A DNA stretch of 64,000 nt. It comes from Perognathus longimembris pacificus. Its lineage: Eukaryota > Chordata > Mammalia > Rodentia > Heteromyidae. The stretch spans positions 109,771,885 to 109,835,884 of the forward strand of contig NC_063163.1 in the NCBI RefSeq assembly GCF_023159225.1. The letters run 5' to 3'. The notes beneath the pieces were generated by a model. That model saw only the letters and a list, made by a program, of their open reading frames with translations. It was not told the DNA's origin and searched no databases. Each line of letters opens with the position of its first letter. Position 1 is the first letter of the stretch. Shown in pieces: positions 54,601 through 64,000 of this stretch. The position numbers were made by a program, and so were the translations under genes.

Positions 54601-55741
54601 AGGTTGTGGAATAGGTGTTATGCAAGACCATGAAAGACCCACAGAGAGTTGTGATGTGGAGAACAACACAAGGGGAAAAAGCAAGAGAAACCCAGAAAGG
54701 AAACAGCACAATGACTTGGCTCAAATTAACATCAAAACAATACTCTCAGTTACTTTCTTCATTTAACAGAGCTAAAATGAAAGGTATTAAGTTATCAATT
54801 ACCACTGACATGTCAAAGCTTTCTTTGGGGGGATAATTTTTGCCAAAATAAACCCACATGCATTCAGATACAAGTAGGGAGACATTACTACATCACACCT
54901 ATCATGAGATACTTGCCTTGGTGACTCTAATGCTTATAAAACATTTGCACAGAAAGAATTATCAAGCTGGTCTCTCTGGCATTCAGAAGAAGTATTTACA
55001 CTTGCTTGCATGTGTATGTGTGAGAAAGAAAGATGAATGTTGTTGCTTAAGAAGGATCTATTCGTACATTTCAGCTGGACAGAGAACAACTACTGATCCA
55101 TCAAGTGAAATTCAATTATTCATCAACACAAAGTGCCTTTCCATCTTATTTCTGAATTCCTATCATTGTAATGATTTTCTGTATAGAAGTAAAGTGATAG
55201 CTCTGTATGTGACGAGCGGCATAATGAACTAACTTGGAGACTTAGCTTGTAAGAATCGTAAATGTAGGTATTCGTGCTTGTGTGCTATTAACTTCTCTTT
55301 CTCTCAGAGGACAAAAGGAAGGAGCCATCTTAGTGAAATATGAATTAAGGGAAATTCGACTTAAAACTTTTATTAAGAATGGTTGAAGCAATTATATACT
55401 TTGTGTTGACTTTAATCTGTGTCCAGAAAAGGAAAACAGATTGCATTGCAAAGTATCACTGATGAGGTTTACTAATATGTGTCTTCTCTGGATTTAATGT
55501 TTTGTTCAGGATATGATATGTTACTGTGATGACAAACACATTGAAGGATTAAAACTAAAAGATGTCATCAATACCTAGTGATCAAAATGTATAAAGCAGA
55601 GGTAATGGGAAAGATGTGGTATGCTACCCTCCATTGACTTTGTGGGCCATCCCGAAATGAGCTCAGACAGAAATGGACAATTGTTTTCTTTTTGTATTTT
55701 TAATTACACAGTAAGCCTCATAAAAATGAATATATTAAAAG
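54601..55741. other. No feature recognised
   Basis: Intron sequence with a 124-codon open frame (54858-55232) that shows no recognisable domain. Chance frame is the likelier reading. Confidence 0.45.
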
Positions 55742-55749
55742 AGAACTAA

Positions 55750-55978
55750 GCCAGGCACGGGTGGCTCACACCTGTAATCCTAGCTACTCAGGAGGCTGAG
55801 ATCTGAGGATGGTAGTTCGAAGCCAACCCAGTCAGGAAAAGTTGTGAGACTCTTATCTCCAATTAACCACCAGAAAACAGGAAGTGGAGCTGTGGCTCAA
55901 AGTGGTCGAGTTCAAGCCTTGAGCAAAAGAGTTCAGGGACATTGCCTAGGCCCTGAGTTCAAGCCCTGTGACCAGCAA
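55750..55978 (+). mobile_element. B1-Geo dimeric SINE, near-complete
   Basis: The left part is a well-preserved B1-like unit ('gccaggcacgggtggctca', 'ctgtaatcctagctactc'). The right is Geo ('aagtggagctgtggctcaaa', 'ccctgagttcaagccctgtg'). An 8-bp direct repeat AGAACTAA flanks it (55742-55749, 55979-55986). The tail is only about three A residues. Confidence 0.87.
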
Positions 55979-56071
55979 AGAACTAAATGTCCATTTAATT
56001 TGTATGCCATTCTATCATCTCTGTGCTTTGCCACTGTGTCCATAGAAGTATGAACATGTCTACAAATTGTT

Positions 56072-56165
56072 AACTTCATCACCTTTGGGTATGTACCCAG
56101 CAGAAGTATAGTTTTATATTTAATTTTGTGAAAAGCCTCCATGTTGCTCACCCACCACTGCAGAA
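56072..56165 (-). mobile_element. Old L1 fragment
   Basis: Antisense ORF2 end: 'tttgggtatgtacccagcag', then 'gaaaagcctccatgttg'. Short and diverged. Confidence 0.55.
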
Positions 56166-56237
56166 CATGTAAAGAGAAAATTTTCATGGCATGTCACTAG
56201 CCCAGGAAAAAGTGAAAATTTAAGATTTGATATATAG

Positions 56238-56311
56238 AGTTATGAATGTACCCCATGGTAGAGCATAAGCTTAGCATGCATGTGATCCCATGTTTGTCCC
56301 CCAGTACGACA
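56238..56311 (+). mobile_element. ID-type SINE monomer
   Basis: 'ccatggtagagcataagctt', 'agcatgcatgtgatccc' and 'gtcccccagtac', then a short A run, fit a lone tRNA-derived ID monomer. Diverged. Confidence 0.6.
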
Positions 56312-56579
56312 AAAAATGGAAATTTTGGGTTACAGTTTTTACTGAATGTACATCACTCTAAGTCAGAAAACATTCTAAGTGGAGCTGTTATAAGTTGGGA
56401 TTATCTGTACAACATATTAAAGCTGAGCATGTGCAATCTTTGCGTTCAGTGTCCCATTTCAGTAAAAGAGAGACCTGGGGAAGGAGGCTGTGGTCCCCAT
56501 TCCCATTTCCCAGATGCAGAGTGGGGTACACAGAAAGCAAGTGACTATCTACAGCCACTAGTCTCCAGAAGTACTAGAT

Positions 56580-56788
56580 GGGAGCAGGAATGTGGCTTAG
56601 TGGTAGAGAGCTTTCCTAGCATGCATGAAGCCCTGGGTTCAATTCCTCAGCACCACATAAACAGAAAAAGTCAGAAGTGATGCTTGGTCTCAAGTGATAG
56701 AGTGCTAGCCTTGAGCACAAGAAGTGCAGGGACAGTGCCCAGGCCCTCAGTTCAAGCCTCAAGACTGGCAAATTAAAAAAAAAAAAAA
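56580..56788 (+). mobile_element. IDL-Geo dimeric SINE, older copy
   Basis: Both monomers are present ('gtggcttagtggtagagagc', 'cctcagcaccacataaacag', 'agtgatagagtgctagcctt') with an A15 tail. The flanks share TACTAGAT (56572-56579, 56793-56800), extending to AGAA(G)TACTAGAT with one inserted base. The left monomer is closer to a plain ID element than in the other copies. Confidence 0.88.
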
Positions 56789-57205
56789 AGAATACTAGAT
56801 CATCTCATTTGAATTGAAGATCAGTTCTATTTCATTAAACTCTATTGGCTTCCCAGCTGTGAAAAGTGAATGCAATGAGCCTAATTTGGGTGATGAAATC
56901 TTTCATTTCAAGTTCACCCATGTATGATGTACATAAGTGTATTTATTTAACTCTTCACACCCTTATTAACATTTAAAAGCTGAACTGGTAATAAGTAGGA
57001 TACCTTCTCCCATGCTGGTGACCAAGTGTAGCACTTGTCTTCTAAATAAAACAACTAACCAGGAACCAAGCGAATGTTTGCTGCCTAAGTTTTCCGTGGC
57101 TGTCATAACAAATGCACAAACTCGTGCCTTCAAACAGCAATTTTTAACTTTCACATAATTAAATGTATTGTGTCATTTGAGGTTCAACATAGGTGTAGTA
57201 GAAAT

Positions 57206-57397
57206 TGCTGGATACCAGTGGCTCAGGTCTGTAAATCTAGCTACCCCAGAGGCCAACATTTGGAGGCTCATAGTTCGAAGGCAACCTGGGAACAGAGTAT
57301 GTGACACTCTACCTGCAAAGTAACCAGCAAAAGTCCTTCTGAGAAAGAAAGCTAAGAAAATAAGTTGAGCAGTCATGAGGTCCTGAGTTCAAACAGG
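57206..57397 (+). mobile_element. B1-Geo-like SINE, degenerate, leading into a purine repeat
   Basis: B1-like start ('gctggataccagtggctca', 'ggtctgtaaatctagctacc'), then a decayed Geo end ('gaggtcctgagttcaaac'). The large GAG/GAAA repeat begins just where its A tail should be. Confidence 0.68.
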
Positions 57398-57603
57398 AGG
57401 ATGAGGAGAAGGGGAGGGGGAGGGGGAGCAGGAGGGGGAGGAGGAGAAGGAGGAGGAGGAGGAGGAGGAGGAGGAGGAGGAGGAGGAGGAGGAGGAGGAG
57501 GAGGAGGAGAAGGAGGAAGAGGAGGAGGAGGAGGAGGAGGAGGAGGAGGAGGAGGAGGAGGAGGAGGAGGAGGAGGAGGAGGAAGAAAGAAAGAGAGAGA
57601 GAG

Positions 57604-57670
<67 letters not shown>

Positions 57671-57678
57671 AAAGGAAA
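57398..57678. repeat. (GGGGAG/GAG)n(GAAA)n purine microsatellite
   Basis: Apart from one C at 57429 and one T at 57402, this block is all purine. The uninterrupted run from 57430 to 57678 is 249 nt. It probably grew from the tail of the SINE before it. Open frames here (poly-Gly/Arg-Lys-Glu, or poly-Leu/Ser on the other strand) are artefacts. Confidence 0.95.
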
Positions 57679-57679
57679 T

Positions 57680-58844
57680 CACTTTGTGAAGTCAATATCA
57701 CATTAGGAAAAGACTAATGAGATGGGATAGTAACTGCAGTGTCATCTATCCTTATGAAAATATATGTTAATATTATTAAAGTTGAGTCACATTCTTGCAA
57801 TGAAATTTAGAGCACCTGTGGAAAGTATGCATTCCCAGACTTCACTCACAACATAAGCAGACCTGGGTTGCTTTTGTTGGGGCTTAGAAGTTTGATTTCT
57901 GACAAACATATCAGATCATTCTGATGGCTTTATCATTTACTGCCATATTTCAAGAAATATTGTAGTGAGTGTATCTCTCCTGCTGGAGCTAGAACCGTTT
58001 AATCATTCTCACTGGTATTTGAACCTATGACTCTGAGGAGCAAAATAATTTTATTATGAGAGTGCACAAAACATAATTTTACTTGATGGTGAAAGGAATG
58101 ACCAGGACTTATGCAAAATAACATTTTAGATCAATTTCTACATTGCTGCAATTTGTCATTTCAAGAATGTATACAACTAAAACTAGTTGAAAATTGTACT
58201 CAAAATACAGTGTTTGTACACTTTACACCAAATTATATTTCATGCTTGCTCATATTCTTTTGTCTTCCAAGCTGAGGAGAAAATAATTCCCTTGTACAAT
58301 GGGGCAAATGAGTTTAGTATAACTTATAATCAAATAATTCTTCTAATGCTATAAATGTAAAATAAATTGAATAATATTTTCTAATCTATTGTCACCTAAC
58401 TATGAAAATTAATAAGACAGATAAGTCTGATGGTCCTAGCAGAAATTGATTACGTTTATCATGAAATTATGCTCAGTATTGGCTCGTATTTCTAGAAATT
58501 GCATCACAAAAATCAAGTTGGTTATAATTTTGTGGTAATGTGTCAGCACTTGACATTTAATATAAGACTATCACCATTCCCATAATGTAAATCATCTGTT
58601 TTTGTCACAGATGTGATATGTAAATTAATTTAGGCATTAGTTATTTGGAAATGAAATCATTTTTCCAATTTGCGTAAAATCACACATACATTATTTATTA
58701 AATATCAGCATTCGTTCAACAAGTTAGGATATGTTACATACTTCCTTAGAACCACATTGAACTTTCCTAATTAAAAATAAGATGATGTCATTCCATTTCC
58801 TCTATTAAACCATTCTGTGTTCTTGGAATAATCTCTAAACTGAG
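57680..58844. other. No feature recognised
   Basis: AT-rich intron sequence. A small inverted repeat CATCTGT/ACAGATG lies at about 58592-58613. No exon. Confidence 0.45.
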
Positions 58845-59110
58845 ATGGAAAATTCCATGCCATGTGACCCTAATTTCCCTTTCTAGTCTCACTACCTATT
58901 CACCTCTATCCACATCAGTTTTGCTCTTTAAATTGCACTCATTGGAAGTTATATGTTCTGTCCTTATTTGGACCTATAGGCATGTTTTTTTTCTGGGCTA
59001 AGAACATTCAAAGCTTGGGTGGATAACTGCTATTTATCTTCAGGTTACTTTATTCTGTTAAAGAAGCCATTCCTGGATCAATACATCCAGATATGGGGCC
59101 CAGTTTATAA
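58845..59110 (+). mobile_element. Possible L2 relic
   Basis: Loose L2-like order: 'ggaaaattccatgccatgtg', 'tagtctcactacctattcac', then 'aagaagccattcctggatca'. Diverged, low certainty. Confidence 0.4.
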
Positions 59111-59318
59111 GTTCTTTAACCCTCAGTGGGCTTTATAATATTAATTCTCTCACTGTATTATGCTCACTTCCTCTCTGCACAGGAAATTTGTTGAAGACAT
59201 TAAATGCAAAAGGAACTGTCCTCGGTGCTGAAAATGTAAGAGTGCCGGAGATGCCACATCTGTCCCCAGTAGCTTGCAAAATAATGAAAAAGTAAATGAA
59301 ATGGGAACAATGAGAGTC

Positions 59319-59504
59319 ACAGGCATGGTGGATTATGCCTACAATCCTAGCTATTTAAGAAGCAGAGGCAGGTAAATCCCAAGATCAAGGTCAGCCCAGG
59401 AAGAGAAACGCAAAATGCAAACAAAATGGCTGGGAGCTTAGTTCACATGGTAGACCATTTACCTAATAAGCATGAGGCCCTGTGTTTAATCCCCAGTAGC
59501 ACAC
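59319..59504 (+). mobile_element. B1-ID dimeric SINE
   Basis: B1-like part ('aggcatggtggattatgcct', 'caatcctagctatttaag'), an A-rich linker, then an ID-like part ('gcatgaggccctgtgtttaa', 'tccccagtagc') whose tail became the following (AC)n run. Confidence 0.75.
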
Positions 59505-59509
59505 ACACA

Positions 59510-59548
<39 letters not shown>
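59502..59548. repeat. (AC)n microsatellite at a SINE tail
   Basis: About 23 AC units with one CCC interruption, directly at the 3' end of the B1-ID SINE. Confidence 0.92.
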
Positions 59549-59549
<1 letters not shown>

Positions 59550-59897
59550 GCCATATAGTAAATAAATATTTGCATGGGGACAGGCACATACATATAGACA
59601 TGTAAAGGAAGCTATGTAAATCTAGACTCTGTCACTGAAGTCAGCACAAGGAACCCTTTGAAAACTGAAGTCATGAAGAAAGAGATTTCTGCTCTATGAA
59701 AAAAATAACAGTTTTACATTTTGCTCATCTGTTTTGAAATACGACTGGGAAACAGTTCTTCTCCATTCAGTAAGGAGGCTATGAATTGTAAGGTGGCAAC
59801 TCATAATTTGCCACTTTCATTTCCTTCCACATTGAATTCATAGGAAAGAACTCTAGTGTGTTTATTTTCTAGCTTCTTGTTCTTAGAAAGCATGGAG

Positions 59898-60113
59898 GTG
59901 GGCTCCAGGGCCTCATCACTGTAACCTTACTACTCACGAGGCTAAGATCTGCAGGATCATGGTTTGGTCAGAATAGTCCACTCGACTCCATCGTCAATTA
60001 AGCAGCAAAATGCCAGACTCTGAATGTATGGCTCATGTGGTGAAGTGGCATCCATGAGCAACCACCTGAGTAAGCAAACACAGAGCCCTGAGTCCAAGTT
60101 CTGGTAATATAAA
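59898..60113 (+). mobile_element. B1-Geo dimeric SINE, diverged
   Basis: B1-like left part ('actactcacgaggctaagat'), then Geo ('atggctcatgtggtgaagtg', 'gagccctgagtccaagttct'). Several small deletions. Confidence 0.72.
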
Positions 60114-61904
60114 GGGTGTGTGTGTGGTTGAGGTGACGGGGTGGGGGAGATTGGGCAGTTAATTAGCATAAATTATATTATACAATTTCCTTTAATATTT
60201 TAAAACATGAAATAGAGTTAAGACTATCTTTTCAAATTAGCTCTACCATATTATAGAATCAAATGAACATAGTGTCAATGATTAAAAAATTAAGTATTAG
60301 ATTGATACCTTGCTTAAATTCAAGTGGATTTTAATGTATTCCTGGAATTTTTTTTAATGCACTGAGACTCAAAGACTGGAATTTTAAATAGTTATCCACA
60401 TACATCATCAATCTGAAGTTATATTTTATATTTGAAATGTAATTCATGTTGTATTTGAAAGATGTACAAAAGCATAGAGAATGTGTTATAAATTTTTGTG
60501 GAATTGGACATGAGCCTTTCAAATATTTATTTCTTTTTTTAATAGAAGAAATGGTCTGCAAATTTATTACAGTCATGTTTATGAAAAGCATATATATTTT
60601 ATTTGACAGTCTGCATATTTTGTGATGCATAAAGAGCTTTCCAAGCAAGAAAATTTATTTCCCAGTGAATTCTGGCAATGTTGATCTCACAAATGTGCCT
60701 AGCAAAGTAGATGGTGTGTATGTGAAAGTTTCAGGAAAGGAGGCTTTTTATAAATGTCAATGTCAAGTAGTCAAATATAGGTGTTTACAACAACAGCTAC
60801 TAGAAAATTTACGAACCCATCTTCCTATGATGATTTTTGTGTTGACTCAGTTGAAAAGAAGAGGATGGAGTCAGCAACTTTAGAAGAACCATTAATCCTG
60901 GTTACAGGCCAAATGTAGGCTCCATTATAAGGTTGTAACTATGATGAATCCTATGGGCTTGGACCACATGGCTGGCTTCAATTTGCCAGCAATTGAAAAA
61001 AAAAATGTCAGCCTCAGTACTAAACACAGTTATTCTAATCTTCCCATTGAGGTGTGTGTGCTAGTCAGGATGCCTGTACCTCTGTATCCTCATAGTTTAA
61101 ACTATTAGAAATTTAAAATGTATAAAGGTAACCTACTTTACAAATTTAAAGAAGGAACAATGCATGAAGAAAAGTGATAGATGGTTTTAGTATTACTATA
61201 TGGTAAGGGAACACTTTTTTTTTTTTTTTTTGCTCCATGAAAAATAAAACAAATGCTGATTCAAGCAAGAAGCTCAGTTGTAAAATCAAAACCTCAGTAG
61301 CGCTAGACCATCTTCATAGAGATGAAAGAATTAACCTTCTCATCTTAATCCTCAGAGACTTATAAAGAATTGAAGTTATAAGTGCCTGTGTAAAAAGGGA
61401 AATCTCTTCATGGAGGCCATTTTCAAAGCACTAAAAGAGCTCCTTAGGGGATGTGTTCTTAGAGTAGCTGACAGGCAGAGGGTTCGTGTTCTTTTTAAGA
61501 TTCCATTATTGCTGAAGCTCAGGAATGGTAGTCAATTAATGGCACCTGCTTTGCGGTGATTTCTACTTTCAAGCAATTACATATGAATTGATGGCAACGT
61601 AGAGAAAGAAGTCCATGAAACCTTGTTGCCTCTTGGGTTGAAGTGGTCCTGGTTCAAAATTAACTTCCATTTACTTATACAAAAGTAGAAAAACTGGGAT
61701 ATGGTTTTGGGAATCCATTTTAACTTATAACTAAAATCTGCATACTTTGAATTCTATTTTAAAAAACAGTTCCTTGAGGCATCAGCTGATTAACATGCTC
61801 AAAGAACAATCATTCCAAATATTTCCAAAAACTGACAACTTATTAACCAATGGATTGACTGTGCTAATTGCCAGCTGCAGAGTTTTTCTCTTGTTTAACT
61901 TTTT
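60114..61904. other. No gene; a T18 run
   Basis: Unassigned AT-rich intron. A T run lies at about 61214-61231. No exon or clear transposon. Confidence 0.45.
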
Positions 61905-62403
61905 AAATTATTATCTTTAAATAGCTGTACAAGAAAGGTGTCATTAAACAAGACAGTACATGAATAAAATACATCTAGATTTGTGTCACCCCCTTCAACA
62001 ATCATATCCCCCTTCGACCCACCCCTACCCTTAAACTTCTCAATTTTGTTGTATAGTCAATGAATTCTTGACTGCATTCTCCCACTCCTCTCCCATTCAT
62101 TGTCTATCACTCTACCTTTGACCCCACTCCCCTTGCAAGTAGCCATTTCTTAGTCCTTATTTTGTTGAAATTTGACTTAGTCTTTCTAAAAATGTGTACT
62201 ATTTGAGTTCTCCATAGCATCTATTATCATCCATATAATTCATTTGGAACTGCTTGCATACCACCCAGTGTGTTTATTATAGATTTATAGGTACATTCTA
62301 GCTACCACTAATGAGAGAAACCAAGCAACCTTTGTTTCTCTGGATTTGACTTACTTCGCTTAATATAATTCTTTCCAAATCTTTCCCTTTCCTTCTGAAT
62401 GGT
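61905..62403 (-). mobile_element. Truncated L1 3' end
   Basis: Antisense L1 3' UTR plus ORF2 end ('cttacttcgcttaatataat', 'tctttccaaatctttccc'). It is more diverged than the copies at 29.5, 34.2 and 37.2 kb and may be a different subfamily. Confidence 0.75.
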
Positions 62404-62414
62404 TTTCTTAGTTG

Positions 62415-62560
62415 TATTTTTTATCTTTAAGTAGTTGTACAAAAGGATTACCATTCAACAAATCAGTTTTTAAGTACAATGAGTTTTGTTCAATGTCACC
62501 TCCTTATCCCCTGTTTCCTCTTACCCAACACCTCCCCTCAGTTTCCTAGTTTCAATGCCT
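62415..62560 (-). mobile_element. Second L1 3' UTR fragment in tandem
   Basis: The start repeats the 5' part of the previous copy: 'atctttaagtagttgtacaa' here against 'atctttaaatagctgtacaa' at about 61913, then a C-rich block. Two truncated insertions of one subfamily lie head to tail. Confidence 0.65.
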
Positions 62561-63526
62561 TTTAAAATAAAACTTTGAGGCTTTGTGGATTAAGTCTTAA
62601 AAATTCTATTTCAAGTGTCATATTTTGTCTCAAATGGAGTTAGATAGAGTTACTTTTGGCTTGTTCAGAACAGGACCTATTGGGATCATCAAGCAGAGTC
62701 CCTACCCAGGGAATCTCAGTGTTTCTTGGAATTTTGATGTAATGTCTTTGTAAAGTTTTATTGCTGTTAATGGATGCTATAACTGCCTTCTCATGTGCTT
62801 TTATTCTTTCAGAACCCAATTATGCAAGTTTAAACTTTAGAATTTCATTTTGGGCAAATGTGAATATGAATGTCTCATAAATACTACATTCTAATATTTA
62901 TACTATTTAAATCAACCAAAATTTAAAATAAATGTAGACACATTTCAGATATTCTACTTCTTTTATTCTTCATCTGACTACAGCAATCTGACAATATAAT
63001 TACATTCCATGCAAAATATTGTCAGTGCCTTTTTACCATTCATGTTGCTCTCCTTGCATTATAAATCAATTAATTTATGTTGCAGGTACTTAATTTGCAA
63101 AGTATGTTAAGAGCAGAGGACATTAATAGATCAATCACATTCTTTAAGGTAATATATAATATTAGATATTGAATGCATGAGGGCAAGGAAAATGGACATT
63201 TATAGCTCTGATGCATATATACATAGTTCAAACCAAATACAAAAGTATGTGGCAATAAATAATCATAAGTGTGCATATTCCCTAGAATTCACTACTTGTT
63301 ATCCCCTCCCAAAATAAACCTATACATATAAAACATGGTTTCACTATTTCACAGCAGCAGTATTTATATTAAAATGGAGAAAATATCTATTTTCTACCTA
63401 TGTGTTAGAATACTATATGTTAGAATACCATACAAGCACTTGAACAAACAGAATCATGGTTCATTTGCTGTGGAAGAACATACCCATTGGATAGCTTATC
63501 TGCAAAAGCTATGAGAAATCAACATC
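62561..63526. other. No feature recognised
   Basis: AT-rich intron with no exon or transposon recognised. Confidence 0.45.
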
Positions 63527-63542
63527 TAAAAGTTCTGAGGTG

Positions 63543-63756
63543 GGCTGGGGATATAGCCTAGTGGCAAGAGTGCCTGCCTCGGATACACGAGGCCCTAGGT
63601 TCGATTCCCCAGCACCACATATACAGAAAACGGACAGAAGCGGCGCTGTGGCTCAAGTGGCAGAGTGCTAGCCTTGAGCGGGAAGAAGCCAGGGACAGTG
63701 CCCAGGCCCTGAGTCCAAAGCCCAGGACTGGCCAAAAAAAATAAATAAATAAAAAA
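63543..63756 (+). mobile_element. IDL-Geo dimeric SINE with perfect 16-bp target duplication
   Basis: A complete dimer with an A-rich tail containing AAAT units. Direct repeats TAAAAGTTCTGAGGTG at 63527-63542 and 63757-63772 are identical. It keeps several CpGs that are usually lost with age, so it is probably young. Confidence 0.96.
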
Positions 63757-64000
63757 TAAAAGTTCTGAGGTGTGTGTTTCATAAAAGTAATTTTCAGAGA
63801 GAGACTGCATATATGGATGGTGGTAAAAGTGGGCTGTAGCATTTTTTTGTCTTAATAGTGGAATATTTGTGTAATTAAGACTCAAGAGGATAGCTAAAAT
63901 CCAATATGAATTGAATTGTAGAGGCATACACAGGTTTATCATGCGTAAAGATCGGAAGTCACTAACTTTCAGTAGCTTTAGAATGCATAAATAAAATAAC

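Noticed and set aside
54858..55232. 124-codon open frame
   Set aside because: No recognisable domain and ordinary AT-rich composition. Looks like a chance frame.
57309..57706. Open frames encoding poly-Gly/Arg-Lys-Glu or poly-Leu/Ser proteins
   Set aside because: They are read-through of the purine microsatellite, not genes.

Overview
This is a mammalian nuclear window carrying the 5' end of one protein-coding gene, GRIA4 (AMPA-type glutamate receptor subunit GluA4), on the + strand. Two coding exons are visible, at 16285-16372 and 17538-17696. They encode the signal peptide and the first part of the extracellular amino-terminal domain: 82 residues plus one base of codon 83, out of about 900 in the full protein. 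No other gene is supported. Most other open frames are chance frames in AT-rich intron, frames inside repeats, or frames through a GC-rich promoter.

The interspersed repeats point to a rodent of the superfamily Geomyoidea (kangaroo rats, pocket mice, pocket gophers). At least seven copies of a dimeric SINE match the described IDL-Geo architecture: an ID-like, tRNA-Ala-derived left monomer joined to the 'Geo' right monomer. IDL-Geo is reported only from that superfamily. The species cannot be named from the sequence.

Layout. 1-15170: AT-rich upstream flank with old and young L1 fragments (one about 1.9 kb, 8385-10325), a few SINEs, and CA/TG microsatellites. 15170-16090: CpG-island promoter region grading into a long GRIA4 5' leader with a TG/CG repeat, a GA repeat and seven upstream ATGs. 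16285-17696: exon 1, a short 1,165-bp intron 1, exon 2. 17697-64000: the first 46.3 kb of intron 2; exon 3 is not in the window. Intron 2 holds three SINE architectures (IDL-Geo, B1-Geo, B1-ID), many 5'-truncated L1 3' ends, ancient MIR, L2 and MER5-like relics, and several large microsatellites, the most extreme being a 249-nt all-purine run at 57430-57678.

I found no evidence of a new multi-gene system. The observations most worth checking concern retrotransposition: a 42-nt tailless IDL fragment flanked by a perfect 11-bp duplication (6191-6254), an L1/IDL-Geo head-to-head composite (37168-38002), and exchange of left monomers on one shared right SINE monomer. In the gene itself, the upstream-ORF and repeat load of the GRIA4 leader is the main point of interest. 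All repeat family assignments are by eye, from remembered consensus features, and their edges are accurate to roughly 5-20 bp unless a target-site duplication fixes them.
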